Source: JAJPKK01 sp963824905 (GTDB lineage: Bacteria > Pseudomonadota > Alphaproteobacteria > Rhizobiales > Xanthobacteraceae). From it: 64,000 nucleotides of DNA. The notes under the pieces are model-generated. The model did no database searches. It worked only from the letters and a program-made list of their open reading frames with translations, and was not told the DNA's origin. Below, piece after piece: positions 15,942 through 24,548 of the stretch. The stretch is from the NCBI GenBank assembly GCA_963824905.1, contig CAWGRH010000028.1:248001-312000 (forward strand). The letters are read 5' to 3'. The translations under genes were made by a program, and so were the position numbers. The stretch's first letter is position 1, and each line of letters begins with the position of its first letter.

Positions 15942-17318
15942 ATGGCTCCCCATTATGACGCGGCGATCATCGGAACCGGCCAGGCCGGACCGCCTCTCGC
16001 CAATCGGCTTACCCAGGCCGGCATGAAAGTTGTGGTGCTGGAGCAGGATCGCTTCGGCGGCACCTGCGTCAACAACGGCTGCATCCCGACCAAGACACTG
16101 GTTGCGAGCGCCTATGCCGCGCACATGGCCGCGCGCGCCGCCGACTACGGCGTAACGATCGAAGGCCGCGTCGCCATGGACATGAAGAAGGTCAAGGCCC
16201 GCAAGGACATGATCTCCGGCAACTCGATGAACGGTGTCGAGACGTGGCTGCGCGGGATGCCGAACTGCACGATCCTGCGCGGCCATGGCCGCCTCGTCTC
16301 CGCGTCCGAGATCGAGGTCGGCCCGGAGCGGCTCAACGCTGACAAGATTTTTCTCAACGTCGGCGGCCGCGCACTGGCGCCGAAGATACCGGGGATCGAG
16401 ACGATCGACTATCTCACCAACAATTCGATCATGAACATCGATTACGCCCCGCGGCATCTCGTGATCCTCGGCGGCAGCTATATCGGCCTCGAATTCGCGC
16501 AAATCTACCGCCGATTCGGCAGCGCGGTGACGGTGATCGAAGCGGCGCCGCGCCTCGTGCCGCGCGAGGATGAGGATATCTCCTCGGCCATCAAGGATAT
16601 TCTCGCGGGCGAAGGGATCGTGTTTCACCTGGAGCACAAATGCACCGGGCTTTCGAAACGCGGTGACGCCATCGTCGCCCGCATCGAGGGTCCGGGCGGC
16701 GCCTCCGAGATCGAAGGCAGCGACCTCCTCATCGCCATCGGCCGCATTCCCAACACCGACGATCTCGGCCTCGACAAGGCGGGCGTCCACGTCGATCCAC
16801 GCGGCTACATCGTAACCGACGAGCTGCTACGCACCAGCGCGCCGAACATCTGGGCGCTCGGCGACTGCAACGGGCGCGGCGCTTTCACCCACACCTCCTA
16901 CAATGACTACGAGATCGTCGCGGCCAATCTCCTGGACAACGCGGCCCGCCGGGTCACCGACCGCATCCCGACCTACGCGCTCTTCATCGATCCGCCGCTC
17001 GGGCGGGTCGGCATGACCGAGCACGAAGCACGCACCGCCGGGCGCCCGCTCCTCATCGGGCGGCGACCGATGACGCGGGTGGGCCGCGCGGTCGAAAAGG
17101 GTGAGACCCTCGGCTTCATGAAGATTCTGGTCGACGCCGAGACACAGAAAATTCTCGGCGCCGCGATTCTCGGCACCAGCGGCGACGAAGCGGTGCACTG
17201 CCTTACCGACACGATGTATGCCGGCGCGCCCTACACCACGCTCGCGCACGCGGTGCATATTCATCCGACGGTGTCGGAGCTCGTTCCGACGGTACTCGAA
17301 GAATTGGCGCCGGGGTGA
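15942..17318 (+). CDS. FAD-dependent class I pyridine nucleotide-disulfide oxidoreductase (MerA/Lpd-like)
   Basis: A 458-residue flavoenzyme that transfers electrons from NAD(P)H to a disulfide or another acceptor. FAD-binding GTGQAG (11-16), redox-active CVNNGC (C42, C47), NAD-binding GGSYIGLEFAQ, a second FAD motif IWALGDCNGRGAF, and the C-terminal dimer His-Glu-like segment AVHIHPTVSEL are all visible. It lacks the N-terminal HMA and the C-terminal CC pair of mercuric reductase, so a generic oxidoreductase is the safe name. Start ATG 15942 is preferred over 15927 because GGAGG lies at 15931-15935. It stands alone between two unrelated clusters. Confidence 0.88.
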   Translation: MAPHYDAAIIGTGQAGPPLANRLTQAGMKVVVLEQDRFGGTCVNNGCIPTKTLVASAYAAHMAARAADYGVTIEGRVAMDMKKVKARKDMISGNSMNGVETWLRGMPNCTILRGHGRLVSASEIEVGPERLNADKIFLNVGGRALAPKIPGIETIDYLTNNSIMNIDYAPRHLVILGGSYIGLEFAQIYRRFGSAVTVIEAAPRLVPREDEDISSAIKDILAGEGIVFHLEHKCTGLSKRGDAIVARIEGPGGASEIEGSDLLIAIGRIPNTDDLGLDKAGVHVDPRGYIVTDELLRTSAPNIWALGDCNGRGAFTHTSYNDYEIVAANLLDNAARRVTDRIPTYALFIDPPLGRVGMTEHEARTAGRPLLIGRRPMTRVGRAVEKGETLGFMKILVDAETQKILGAAILGTSGDEAVHCLTDTMYAGAPYTTLAHAVHIHPTVSELVPTVLEELAPG

Positions 17319-17666
17319 TGTCAGCCTGCCAAATCCCAGGGATCGTCATCGCCACGCCGGACCGATCTTGACCGCGCGATCCAGCGACTACCGGATTGTC
17401 GGTGGGCCGAAGTCTGCCACATCGGCTGCAAAATGCGGCTTGGAGGCTCGGACTCGCGAGACCGGCCCCTTACGCCTCCCCTCCGCCGCGGGCGGGGAGA
17501 GGGAGCAGCACTCCGCCAGCGCCCCAGTGTCGCTCCCCGGAGCCCCTGTCAGAGCGGTGCGGCTATGCTATTGTTCCTCCGCTTCGTGGGACCGCGCGTG
17601 GGGCGGGTCCCATGGATCGATGATTACGACGCAGCCGGGTCAACCGGCGGACATCGGGAGGGACAT
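17319..17666. other. 348-bp intergenic region
   Basis: Contains a short GC-rich hairpin-type segment (about 17478-17500, CCTCCCCTCCGCCGCGGGCGGGGAG) akin to the family D repeat, and presumably the promoter for the secreted-protein cluster. No gene is seen on either strand with a plausible start and family. Confidence 0.45.
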
Positions 17667-18482
17667 ATGCAGCCGCGGAAAATCGGATTTGTCGCAGTTG
17701 TGGCGCTACTCGCGCCGCTCGGCGCTGCGCAGGCGTTCGATGAATCCAAGTATCCCGATCTCAAGGGCCAATGGAACAGAACCACCGCGCCGCGCTGGGA
17801 GCTTGCCAAGACCGCGCCGCTGACCCCGGAATACCGGGCGATCTTCGAGGCGAACGTCAAGGATCAGGAAGAAGGCGGCCAGGGCGAGACGCCGACCTTC
17901 ACTTGCCTGTCGCCGGGCATGCCGCGGGTCATGAACGCCTACGAGCCGTTCGAGATCGTGGTAACGCCGCAGTCGACCCACTTTCTGATGGACCACATCC
18001 ATGATTCGCGACGCATCCTCACCGATGGCCGCGACTGGCCGGACGATCCCGACGTGAGCTTTGCAGGCTACTCGATCGGCCGCTGGCTCGACGAGGACGG
18101 CGACGGCCGCTTCGACACCCTGGTCGTCGAGACCCGCGCGCTGCGCGGACCGCGGTCTTATGACAGCACCGGGATTCCTTTCCACAGGGACAACCAGACC
18201 ATCGTCAAGGAGCGCATCTATCTCGATCCCGCCAACAAGGACACGCTCTATGACGAGATCACGGTGATCGACCACGCGCTGACCCGACCGTGGTCGACCA
18301 AGAAGAAGTACGTCCGCGGCACCCGCACGCCCGTCTGGCACGAATCGGTCTGCGCCGAAGGCAACCAGCACGTCGTCATCGAGGACGAGCCCTACATGCT
18401 GAGCTCCGACGGCTACCTCATGCCGTCCAAGAAAGGCCAGCGGCCGCCCGACCTCACCTACTTCAATCTTCCGAAGAAATAG
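17667..18482 (+). CDS. Secreted protein of unknown function, paralogue 1
   Basis: A 271-residue exported protein: signal peptide MQPRKIGFVAVVALLAPLG, cleavage likely after GAAQA. The mature part starts FDESKYPDLKGQW. It contains an acidic DxDxDG-like loop (DEDGDGRFD, residues ~142-150) that could bind Ca2+, and one pair of conserved Cys (SVCAEGNQ near the C-terminus and CLSPGMPR). The ATG at 17667 has GGGAGGGACAT upstream; the open frame before it carries no signal peptide. The next gene encodes a clear paralogue, and the following one a haem-containing beta-propeller, so a shared periplasmic process is likely. No named family recognised. Confidence 0.72.
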   Translation: MQPRKIGFVAVVALLAPLGAAQAFDESKYPDLKGQWNRTTAPRWELAKTAPLTPEYRAIFEANVKDQEEGGQGETPTFTCLSPGMPRVMNAYEPFEIVVTPQSTHFLMDHIHDSRRILTDGRDWPDDPDVSFAGYSIGRWLDEDGDGRFDTLVVETRALRGPRSYDSTGIPFHRDNQTIVKERIYLDPANKDTLYDEITVIDHALTRPWSTKKKYVRGTRTPVWHESVCAEGNQHVVIEDEPYMLSSDGYLMPSKKGQRPPDLTYFNLPKK

Positions 18483-18598
18483 GCCGGCGAAACCGGGACA
18501 CACCGGCGCGCAACCGACAAGACGACGCCAAAATTGTCCGGCGGGATGTTCTCCGCATCCCATCCGGAGACAAAAGAGAACACCACGGGAGGCCTTTG

Positions 18599-19433
18599 AT
18601 GATTTGTCGCAAGACCGTCGGCGTTGCGGCGCTGACCGCGGCCCTGCTTGTAACCTTCAGCGCCGCGCAGGCGTTCGATGAGTCCAAATATCCGGACTGG
18701 AACGGCCAGTGGCGCAGGCCACCCGGCGTCAACAATCAGTGGGATCCGAGCAAGCCGCGCTACAAGGAAGGCGCGCCGCTGACCGCCGAATACCAGGCAG
18801 CCTATGAGGCCAACATCAAGGATCAGGAAGAAGGGGGGATGGGCACCGACCCGACCTACACCTGCATCCCGGACGGGATGCCGCGGGCGATGAACGTAAT
18901 CTTCCCGATGGAGATCATCATCAAGCCCGACACCACCTACGTCATGATCGAATATCTTTCGATGCTGCGCCGGATCTTTACGGACGGGCGCCAGTTTCCG
19001 AAGGACTTCCCGCCCGGCTTCATGGGCTACTCGATCGGCCACTGGGTCGATACCGACGGCGACGGCCGCTACGACCAGCTTGAGGTGGAGACCCGCAACC
19101 TGAAGAACCCGCGCGCGTACGATTCCAGCGGCCTTCCCCTCCACGCCGACGCAGAGACCGTGGTTCACGAGAAGTTCTACATCGATAAGGCCAATCCGGA
19201 CGTGCTCCACGACGAGGTAACCACCGTCGATCACGCGCTGACCAAGCCGTGGACCGTGGTCAAGAACTACAACCGGGTGCGCAACCCGATCTGGGTCGAG
19301 TTCGGATTGCTCGGAGAATAACGACCACATGAAGATCGGCGACGCCGTCTATATGCGCAGCGCCGACGGCTTCCTGATGCCGGCGAAGAAGGGCCAGCCG
19401 GCTCCGAGCCTCAAGTATTTCGGGAAGCCTTGA
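18599..19433 (+). CDS. Secreted protein of unknown function, paralogue 2, C-terminal frameshift
   Basis: Paralogue of the preceding gene: signal peptide MICRKTVGVAALTAALLV, mature start FDESKYPDWNGQW, the same CIPDGMPRAMN, GYSIGHWVDTDGDGRYD (D151 on) and DHALTKPW blocks. The first frame stops at 19319-19321 after EFGLLGE. The next frame then gives NNDHMKIGDAVYMRSADGFLMPAKKGQ, which matches the C-terminus of paralogue 1 (EDEPYMLSSDGYLMPSKKGQ). Removing one T near 19307 (GGATTGC to GGATGC) restores a Cys aligned with that in paralogue 1 and a continuous 277-residue chain ending at 19433. Real mutation or sequence error. GGGAGG precedes ATG 18599. Confidence 0.72.
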
Positions 19434-19667
19434 GGGCGCTGCGGCCCCGTCATCGCCCGGCGGCTGTACCGATCGGCTCGGTTGCCCGTCACGCGGGCAG
19501 CCGGGTCGAGATTTCCTCGCGAGTCCACCCGCAAGCCTATGGATAAGCGCAGAAAAATAGCGCACACTGGAACCAATTGAATCTCCGCGTCCCCGCCGTG
19601 GGCGCCAGGACACGGGCCTCGCGCCCGGGTCACGAATATACGGTTATAAATCATGGGAGAAATCGAA

Positions 19668-21302
19668 ATGCGTAAGGAACACCTGTTGGTTTCGACGGCG
19701 GTGGGTCTCGCCGTCGCGCTGTTGACCGGGCCGGGCGCCGTCCGCGCCGAGGGCCTGTCCGGACAGGTCACCTCCCCGCAGGGCGCGCTGGACGGCATCC
19801 TCGTCACCGCCAAGAAGGCTGGCTCGACCATCGCCTATACGGTCCCGACCGACGACAAGGGCCATTACAGCTTCCCGTCCGCCAAGATCGAGCCGGGCGA
19901 TTACAAGCTGACCATCCGCGCCGCCGGCTACGACCTCGACGGCCCCGGCCACGCGACCGTCGCGGCCGGCAAGGATGCGACCGCCAACCTCAAGCTCAAG
20001 AACGCCAAGAACCTCTCGGCTCAGCTCACCAACGCCGAGTGGATGACGAGCATGCCGGGGACCGAGGACCAGAAGGCGTTCCTGCTTAATTGCGTCGGCT
20101 GCCACACCCTCGAACGCGTGGTGCGCTCAACTCACGACGTCAACGAGTGGATGCAGGTCATCTACCGGATGGCGAACTACGCGCAGGTAAGCCAGCCGAT
20201 CAAGCCGCAGAAGCGCATGGACCCGGAATGGGCGCCGAAGCCGGAGACGTTCCGCAAGTCTGCCGAATTCCTCGCCTCGATCAATTTGAGCGAGTCCTCG
20301 AAGTGGGAATATCCGCTCAAGACCTTCGACCGTCCGAAGGGCAAGATGCTGATCACCGAGTACGACCTGCCGCGCCCGACCATCGAGCCGCATGACGTCA
20401 TTCTCGATAGCAAGGGGCAGGTCTGGTACACGAACTTCGGGGAATTGTACCTCGGCAAGCTCGATCAGAAGACCGGCGCGACCTCGGAAATTCCGCTCAA
20501 GGAGTTCAAGCCCGGCTTCCCGGTCGGCACCCTCGACATCGGCATCGACAAGGGCGGCGACTTCTGGATCGGCATGATGTTCCAGGGGGCAATCGCCAGG
20601 TTCGATCCGAAGACCGAGCAGTTCACCTATTATCCGATGCCGAAGGAGCAGAATAACAACGTGACCCAGCTCAACATGCTGGGCCTCGAGCATCAGATCG
20701 ACGGCAAGGTCTGGACGAACAACGCCGGCAACCAGGAGGTCTACCGGATCGATCTCGCCACAGGGAAGTACGAGACCTGGGCGCCGATGAAGGAGATCGC
20801 GACGCCCGGCAATCACACGATCTACGGCATCGCCTCCGACTCCAAGAACAACCTGTGGTTCATGGAGTTCCAGGACAACTATATCGGCCGCATCGACGCC
20901 AAGACCGGCGCGCTCAGCCTGTTCCGGGCGCCGACCGACCGCGCGCGCAACCGTCGCGGCGTGATGGACGATCAAGACCGTCTGTGGTTCGCGGAATACC
21001 GCGGCAACAAGATCGGCATGTTCGACACCAACGAACAGACCTTCAAGGAATGGTCGCTGCCGACGCCGTGGACCGGCCCCTACTATCCCGTCGTCGATCG
21101 CAACGGCGAGATCTGGACCGGCGGCATGACCACCGACCGCGTGGTCCGGCTCGACCCCAAGACCAACAAGTCGACCGAGTACATGCTGCCCAAGGACACC
21201 AACATCCGCCGCGTGTTCGTCGACAACACGACGAACCCGGTCACCTTCTGGACCGGAAGCAATCACGGCGCCTCGATCGTGAAGGTCGAACCGCTGGATT
21301 GA
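19668..21302 (+). CDS. Secreted multidomain protein: carboxypeptidase-regulatory-like, haem c, Vgb-type beta-propeller
   Basis: A 544-residue exported protein. Order seen: signal peptide (MRKEHLLVSTAVGLAVALL, cleavage after VRAEG), a ~75-residue regulatory-like beta-sandwich (GLSGQVTSPQGALDGILVTAKK ... GHYSF ... LTIRAAGYD), a c-type haem site CVGCH (C142, C145, H146), then a six- or seven-bladed NHL/virginiamycin-B-lyase-like propeller (repeats such as WYTNFGELYLGKLDQKTGA, WIGMMFQGAIARFDPKT, WFMEFQDNYIGRIDAKTGAL, WFAEYRGNKIGMFDTNEQ). It most likely acts as a periplasmic electron-transfer protein or enzyme, not a lyase for antibiotics (inference). ATG 19668 is preferred over 19653 because GGGAGAAAT lies between them. 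Followed by a strong terminator. Confidence 0.82.
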   Translation: MRKEHLLVSTAVGLAVALLTGPGAVRAEGLSGQVTSPQGALDGILVTAKKAGSTIAYTVPTDDKGHYSFPSAKIEPGDYKLTIRAAGYDLDGPGHATVAAGKDATANLKLKNAKNLSAQLTNAEWMTSMPGTEDQKAFLLNCVGCHTLERVVRSTHDVNEWMQVIYRMANYAQVSQPIKPQKRMDPEWAPKPETFRKSAEFLASINLSESSKWEYPLKTFDRPKGKMLITEYDLPRPTIEPHDVILDSKGQVWYTNFGELYLGKLDQKTGATSEIPLKEFKPGFPVGTLDIGIDKGGDFWIGMMFQGAIARFDPKTEQFTYYPMPKEQNNNVTQLNMLGLEHQIDGKVWTNNAGNQEVYRIDLATGKYETWAPMKEIATPGNHTIYGIASDSKNNLWFMEFQDNYIGRIDAKTGALSLFRAPTDRARNRRGVMDDQDRLWFAEYRGNKIGMFDTNEQTFKEWSLPTPWTGPYYPVVDRNGEIWTGGMTTDRVVRLDPKTNKSTEYMLPKDTNIRRVFVDNTTNPVTFWTGSNHGASIVKVEPLD

Positions 21303-21324
21303 TCGCGCGGATCGCATCGTAATG

Positions 21325-21357
21325 AGCCGGCCGCAGCGATGCGGCCGGCTTTTCGTT
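21325..21357 (+). terminator. Rho-independent terminator after the haem/propeller gene
   Basis: AGCCGGCCGCA and TGCGGCCGGCT form a perfect 11-bp stem around GCGA, followed by TTTCGTTT. It sits 22 bp after the stop of the propeller gene and ends that transcription unit. Confidence 0.88.
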
Positions 21358-21401
21358 TGAACAAACGGATGATTGAGCCGGGGCCCGGGGCGGTGTAGCC
21401 A

Positions 21402-23219
21402 ATGAGGGCCGGCACCCCAGAGCGCCTATTGCCCGAAACCGTCGCAGAGATTCTCGCCGCCTATCGCAGCGGCACGGCCGAACCGGCGGACATCGTCGCG
21501 CGCAGCTACGCGCGACTTCGCGCGCTCGGCGACCCCGCGATCTTCATCTCGCTGTGCGACGAGGAACTCGCGATAACCGAAGCCCGCCGGCTCGCCGCCG
21601 AGGGGCGCACCGACCTGCCGCTCTACGGCATCCCGGTCGGGATCAAGGACAACATCGACGCCGCCGGCTTGGCCACCACCGCCGCCTGCCCCGCCTTCTC
21701 CTATCGCCCCGGGCGCGACGCCACCGCCGTGGCGCGGCTGCGCCAGGCCGGCGCCATCATCATCGGTAAGACCAATCTCGACCAGTTCGCGACCGGCCTC
21801 GTCGGGGTGCGCTCGCCCTATGGGGCGCCGCGCAATCCGCTCGATCCTGAGCTGATCCCCGGCGGGTCGAGCTCGGGCTCAGCGGTCGCCGTCGCGGCCG
21901 GCGTCGTGCCGGTGACGCTCGGCACCGACACCGCCGGATCCGGGCGCGTGCCGGCGATGCTCAACAATATCGTCGGCCTCAAGCCGAGCCTCGGCCTCGC
22001 TTCCACCGCCGGCCTGGTGCCGGCGTGCCGCTCGCTCGACTGCGCCTCAGTGTTCGCGCTCACCACCGACGATGCTTCGGCCGTGCTCGCGGTCATCGCC
22101 GGGTACGATCCGAAGGACCCCTATGCGCGGCGCCGGCCGCTCTCCAAACCGGGCGCGCTGCCGTCGCGGCTGCGGGTCGGGGTACCGAGCCCGGGTCAGC
22201 GCGTGTTCTTCGGGGACAAGCGCTCGGCGGCCGACTATGCCGCGGCGATCGACCGGCTGGCGCGCCTCGGCGGCGAGATCGTCGAGATCGACATCGAGCC
22301 GTTCTATGAGACGGCGCGTCTGCTCTACGATGGGCCGTGGATCGCCGAACGCTTTGCGGCGACACGCGCGATGATCGCTTCGGCCCCGGAGGCGATGCAT
22401 CCGGTCACCCGCGAAATCATTCTCGGCGGCTCGCGCACGCTTGCGGCCGACGCGTTCGCCGCCTTCTACCAGCTCGAGGAATTGCGCCGCTCGGCGCGCG
22501 AGACCTTCGCGGACATCGACGTGCTCGCGCTGCCGACGGCGCCGACGCTCTACACCGTCGCGCAGGTGCTGGCCGATCCCATCCAGCTCAACAGCCGGCT
22601 CGGCACCTACACCAATTTCGTCAACCTCCTCGACCTCTGCGGGCTCGCAGTGCCCGCCGCGCTGCATGACGGAAGGACGCCGTTCGGGATCACGCTGCTC
22701 GCACCCGGCGGACGCGACGGGCTGATCGCTGCGTTGGGCCGACGCTTTCATGCCGACACCGCGCTGCCGCTCGGCGCGCTCGGCGTTCCGCAGGCGCCGC
22801 TGGCGCCGCTCCCCGACACCCTCGGCGACGACGTCGCCATCGCCGTCGTCGGCGCGCACCTCTCTGGCATGCCGCTCAACCACGAGCTCACCGCCCATCA
22901 GGCACGCTACGTCGAGACGATTGCGACCGCGCCGGACTACCGGCTCTATGCGCTCGCCGGCACCGTTCCACCGAAGCCGGGGCTGCTGCGGACCGCGGCT
23001 GGAGCGGGTGCGCCGATCGAGGTCGAGGTCTGGGCGATGCCGGCCGAGCCGTTCGGGCGCTTCGTCGCCGCGATCCCGTCGCCGCTGTCGATCGGCTCGA
23101 TCCGGCTCGCCGACGGCCGGCTGGTGAAGGGCTTTCTGGTCGAGGCGGCAGCAGTCAATGGCGCGCGCGATATCTCCGAGTTCGGCGGCTGGCGGAAGTT
23201 CGTCGCATCGTCGAAGTAA
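21402..23219 (+). CDS. atzF: Allophanate hydrolase, AtzF type
   Basis: Hydrolyses allophanate (urea-1-carboxylate) to two CO2 and two NH3, the last step of cyanurate/biuret or urea-carboxylase routes. The 605-residue chain has the amidase-signature core with catalytic Lys (GIKDNID, K82), cis-Ser (GGSSSGS, S156) and nucleophile Ser (TAGS, S180); the 74- and 24-residue spacings are those of AtzF. The ~150-residue C-terminal domain (VVGAHLSGMPLNHELTAHQARYVETI ... PFGRFVAAIPSPLSIGSIRL) is the allophanate-hydrolase-specific cap domain. It faces the AtzG/E/H-like minus-strand cluster, which completes the pathway upstream. ATG 21402 has only a weak RBS. Confidence 0.92.
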   Translation: MRAGTPERLLPETVAEILAAYRSGTAEPADIVARSYARLRALGDPAIFISLCDEELAITEARRLAAEGRTDLPLYGIPVGIKDNIDAAGLATTAACPAFSYRPGRDATAVARLRQAGAIIIGKTNLDQFATGLVGVRSPYGAPRNPLDPELIPGGSSSGSAVAVAAGVVPVTLGTDTAGSGRVPAMLNNIVGLKPSLGLASTAGLVPACRSLDCASVFALTTDDASAVLAVIAGYDPKDPYARRRPLSKPGALPSRLRVGVPSPGQRVFFGDKRSAADYAAAIDRLARLGGEIVEIDIEPFYETARLLYDGPWIAERFAATRAMIASAPEAMHPVTREIILGGSRTLAADAFAAFYQLEELRRSARETFADIDVLALPTAPTLYTVAQVLADPIQLNSRLGTYTNFVNLLDLCGLAVPAALHDGRTPFGITLLAPGGRDGLIAALGRRFHADTALPLGALGVPQAPLAPLPDTLGDDVAIAVVGAHLSGMPLNHELTAHQARYVETIATAPDYRLYALAGTVPPKPGLLRTAAGAGAPIEVEVWAMPAEPFGRFVAAIPSPLSIGSIRLADGRLVKGFLVEAAAVNGARDISEFGGWRKFVASSK

Positions 23220-23252
23220 GCTGAGCCGAACCTGACACCCCGGCTTTTTACG

Positions 23253-23334
23253 CGTCATTCCGGGGCGGTGCGCAGCACCGAACCCGGAATTCAGCTTCTT
23301 CGAAAGAGACTGGATTCCGGGTTCCGGCTTACTA
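23253..23334. repeat. Family B palindromic element (copy 2)
   Basis: GTCATTCCGGGGCGGTG ... CACCGAACCCGGAAT followed by CTGGATTCCGGGTTCCGG. Same design as the copy at 13360. It lies downstream of atzF between convergent genes. Confidence 0.8.
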
Positions 23335-23352
23335 CTACTGCGTCACAAACTC

Positions 23353-23456
23353 GTAGGGTGTGCAAAATCGCGCTGTGAGGGTCTGGCAGCGTGCGCAACC
23401 GCGCCGCGCGATTTTGCGCACGCAATCGGCCGAAGAACCGCGGTTGCACACCCTAC
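23353..23456. repeat. 104-bp element with 13-bp terminal inverted repeats (family F)
   Basis: Starts GTAGGGTGTGCAA and ends TTGCACACCCTAC, a perfect 13-bp inverted repeat. Inside, CAAAATCGCG and CGCGCGATTTTG form a second pair. The compact size, perfect ends and noncoding interior resemble a miniature inverted-repeat element. No coding capacity. Confidence 0.8.
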
Positions 23457-23471
23457 CTGCGCTTATGACAT

Positions 23472-24368
23472 TCACGTGAAGTTACCCGCCTGCATCGACC
23501 AGATGAATTTGCCGGCGCGCTCGATGGCGCGGCGGCCGGCGGCAAGCTGCTGGTTGAACAGCGGGAAGGCGTGGATCATGTCGGGCCATACCTCGAGCGT
23601 GACCACCACGTCGGCGGCACCGAGCGCGCCGCACAGCCGAACGGAATCGTCGAGCAGCGTTTCGGCGGAGCCGACCTGGATCAGGATCGGCGGCAAACCC
23701 TTGAGGTCGGCGAACAGCGGCGAGGCGAGCGGCGTGAGCGGCGACGCGCCGCCGAGATAGGCCTTTGCCAGCTCCATGAGATAGGGCTTCTGGATCAGCG
23801 GATCGACCACCGCCTTGGTCTCCATGGTCGCGCCGTCGTTCTCGAGATCGACCCACGGCGAGATGCACCAGCCGCATGACGGTAGCGGCAGCCCCCGCTC
23901 GCGCGCCGCAACCATCAGCGCGATGGTGAGCCCGCCGCCGGCGCTGTCTCCGGCGACCGCGATATGATGCGGCGCGATCCCCTGCTCCAGCAGGAAGCGA
24001 TAGCCGGAGACGGTATCCTCCAGCGCCGCGGGAAAGGGATGCTCGGGCGCGCGGCGATAGCCGAGCGCGAGGGTCCGCGCCCCGGCGGCGCGCCCGATCT
24101 CGGTCGCGAGCGGCCGGTGGCTGTCGATCGACCCGGAGATATAGCCGCCGCCGTGCAGGAACAGGATCGCGCGGGCGGGATCTGCCGTCGGCGCGGTCGA
24201 CCATTCGGCCGGTACGCCGTTGGCGGTCACCGGCTCGAGGCGGATGTCCGCGGCCGTCGGGTAGCTTCTGCCGAGGCCATCGAGACGATCGCGCCGCTCG
24301 GCGAGATCCGACGGACGCGGCCGCGACGTGAGGATCGCACGGATCGCGTCTATCTCTGGGTCGGACAT
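23472..24368 (-). CDS. Alpha/beta hydrolase, hormone-sensitive lipase (Aes) family
   Basis: A ~298-residue cytosolic esterase-like enzyme. Oxyanion motif HGGG (72-75), nucleophile GDSAGGG (S142), catalytic His in the IHAFPLF segment near the C-terminus, with Asp in the VGSAETLLDDS region. The ATG at 24368 is preferred over 24431 because CTGGAGAGCC lies just upstream. It is the last gene of the minus-strand run beginning at 32701, separated from the AtzH-like gene by 180 bp containing repeat family C. The natural ester substrate is unknown; a role in release of a carbamate or ureide ester is speculative. Confidence 0.85.
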   Translation of the reverse strand: MSDPEIDAIRAILTSRPRPSDLAERRDRLDGLGRSYPTAADIRLEPVTANGVPAEWSTAPTADPARAILFLHGGGYISGSIDSHRPLATEIGRAAGARTLALGYRRAPEHPFPAALEDTVSGYRFLLEQGIAPHHIAVAGDSAGGGLTIALMVAARERGLPLPSCGWCISPWVDLENDGATMETKAVVDPLIQKPYLMELAKAYLGGASPLTPLASPLFADLKGLPPILIQVGSAETLLDDSVRLCGALGAADVVVTLEVWPDMIHAFPLFNQQLAAGRRAIERAGKFIWSMQAGNFT

Positions 24369-24425
24369 GGGGCTCTCCAGCAAGTTAATGCGGACCGGTG
24401 ATCTCGCCGTCCGCAACCTCTCCGA

Positions 24426-24536
24426 CCTCATCCTGAGGAGCCGTGCGTAGCACGGCGTCTCGAAGGATAGCTCCGTACGTTGACGCCTGTGGCCATCCTT
24501 CGAGACGCGCGCAAGTGCGCGCTCCTCAGGATGAGG
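24426..24536. repeat. Family C palindromic element
   Basis: CCTCATCCTGAGGAGCCGTGCG ... GTCTCGAAGGAT at one side and ATCCTTCGAGACGCGCGC ... GCTCCTCAGGATGAGG at the other: an inverted arrangement about 110 bp long. Noncoding. Lies within the minus-strand nitrogen operon between two genes. Confidence 0.8.
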
Positions 24537-24548
24537 TCTGTGGAAGTC

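Noticed and set aside
15942..17318. Mercuric reductase
   Set aside because: Redox CVNNGC and fold fit, but the N-terminal HMA domain and C-terminal Cys pair are absent and no mer genes are nearby.
19668..21302. Virginiamycin B lyase (antibiotic resistance)
   Set aside because: Only the propeller repeats resemble Vgb. A haem motif, a regulatory-like domain and a signal peptide indicate a different, periplasmic role.
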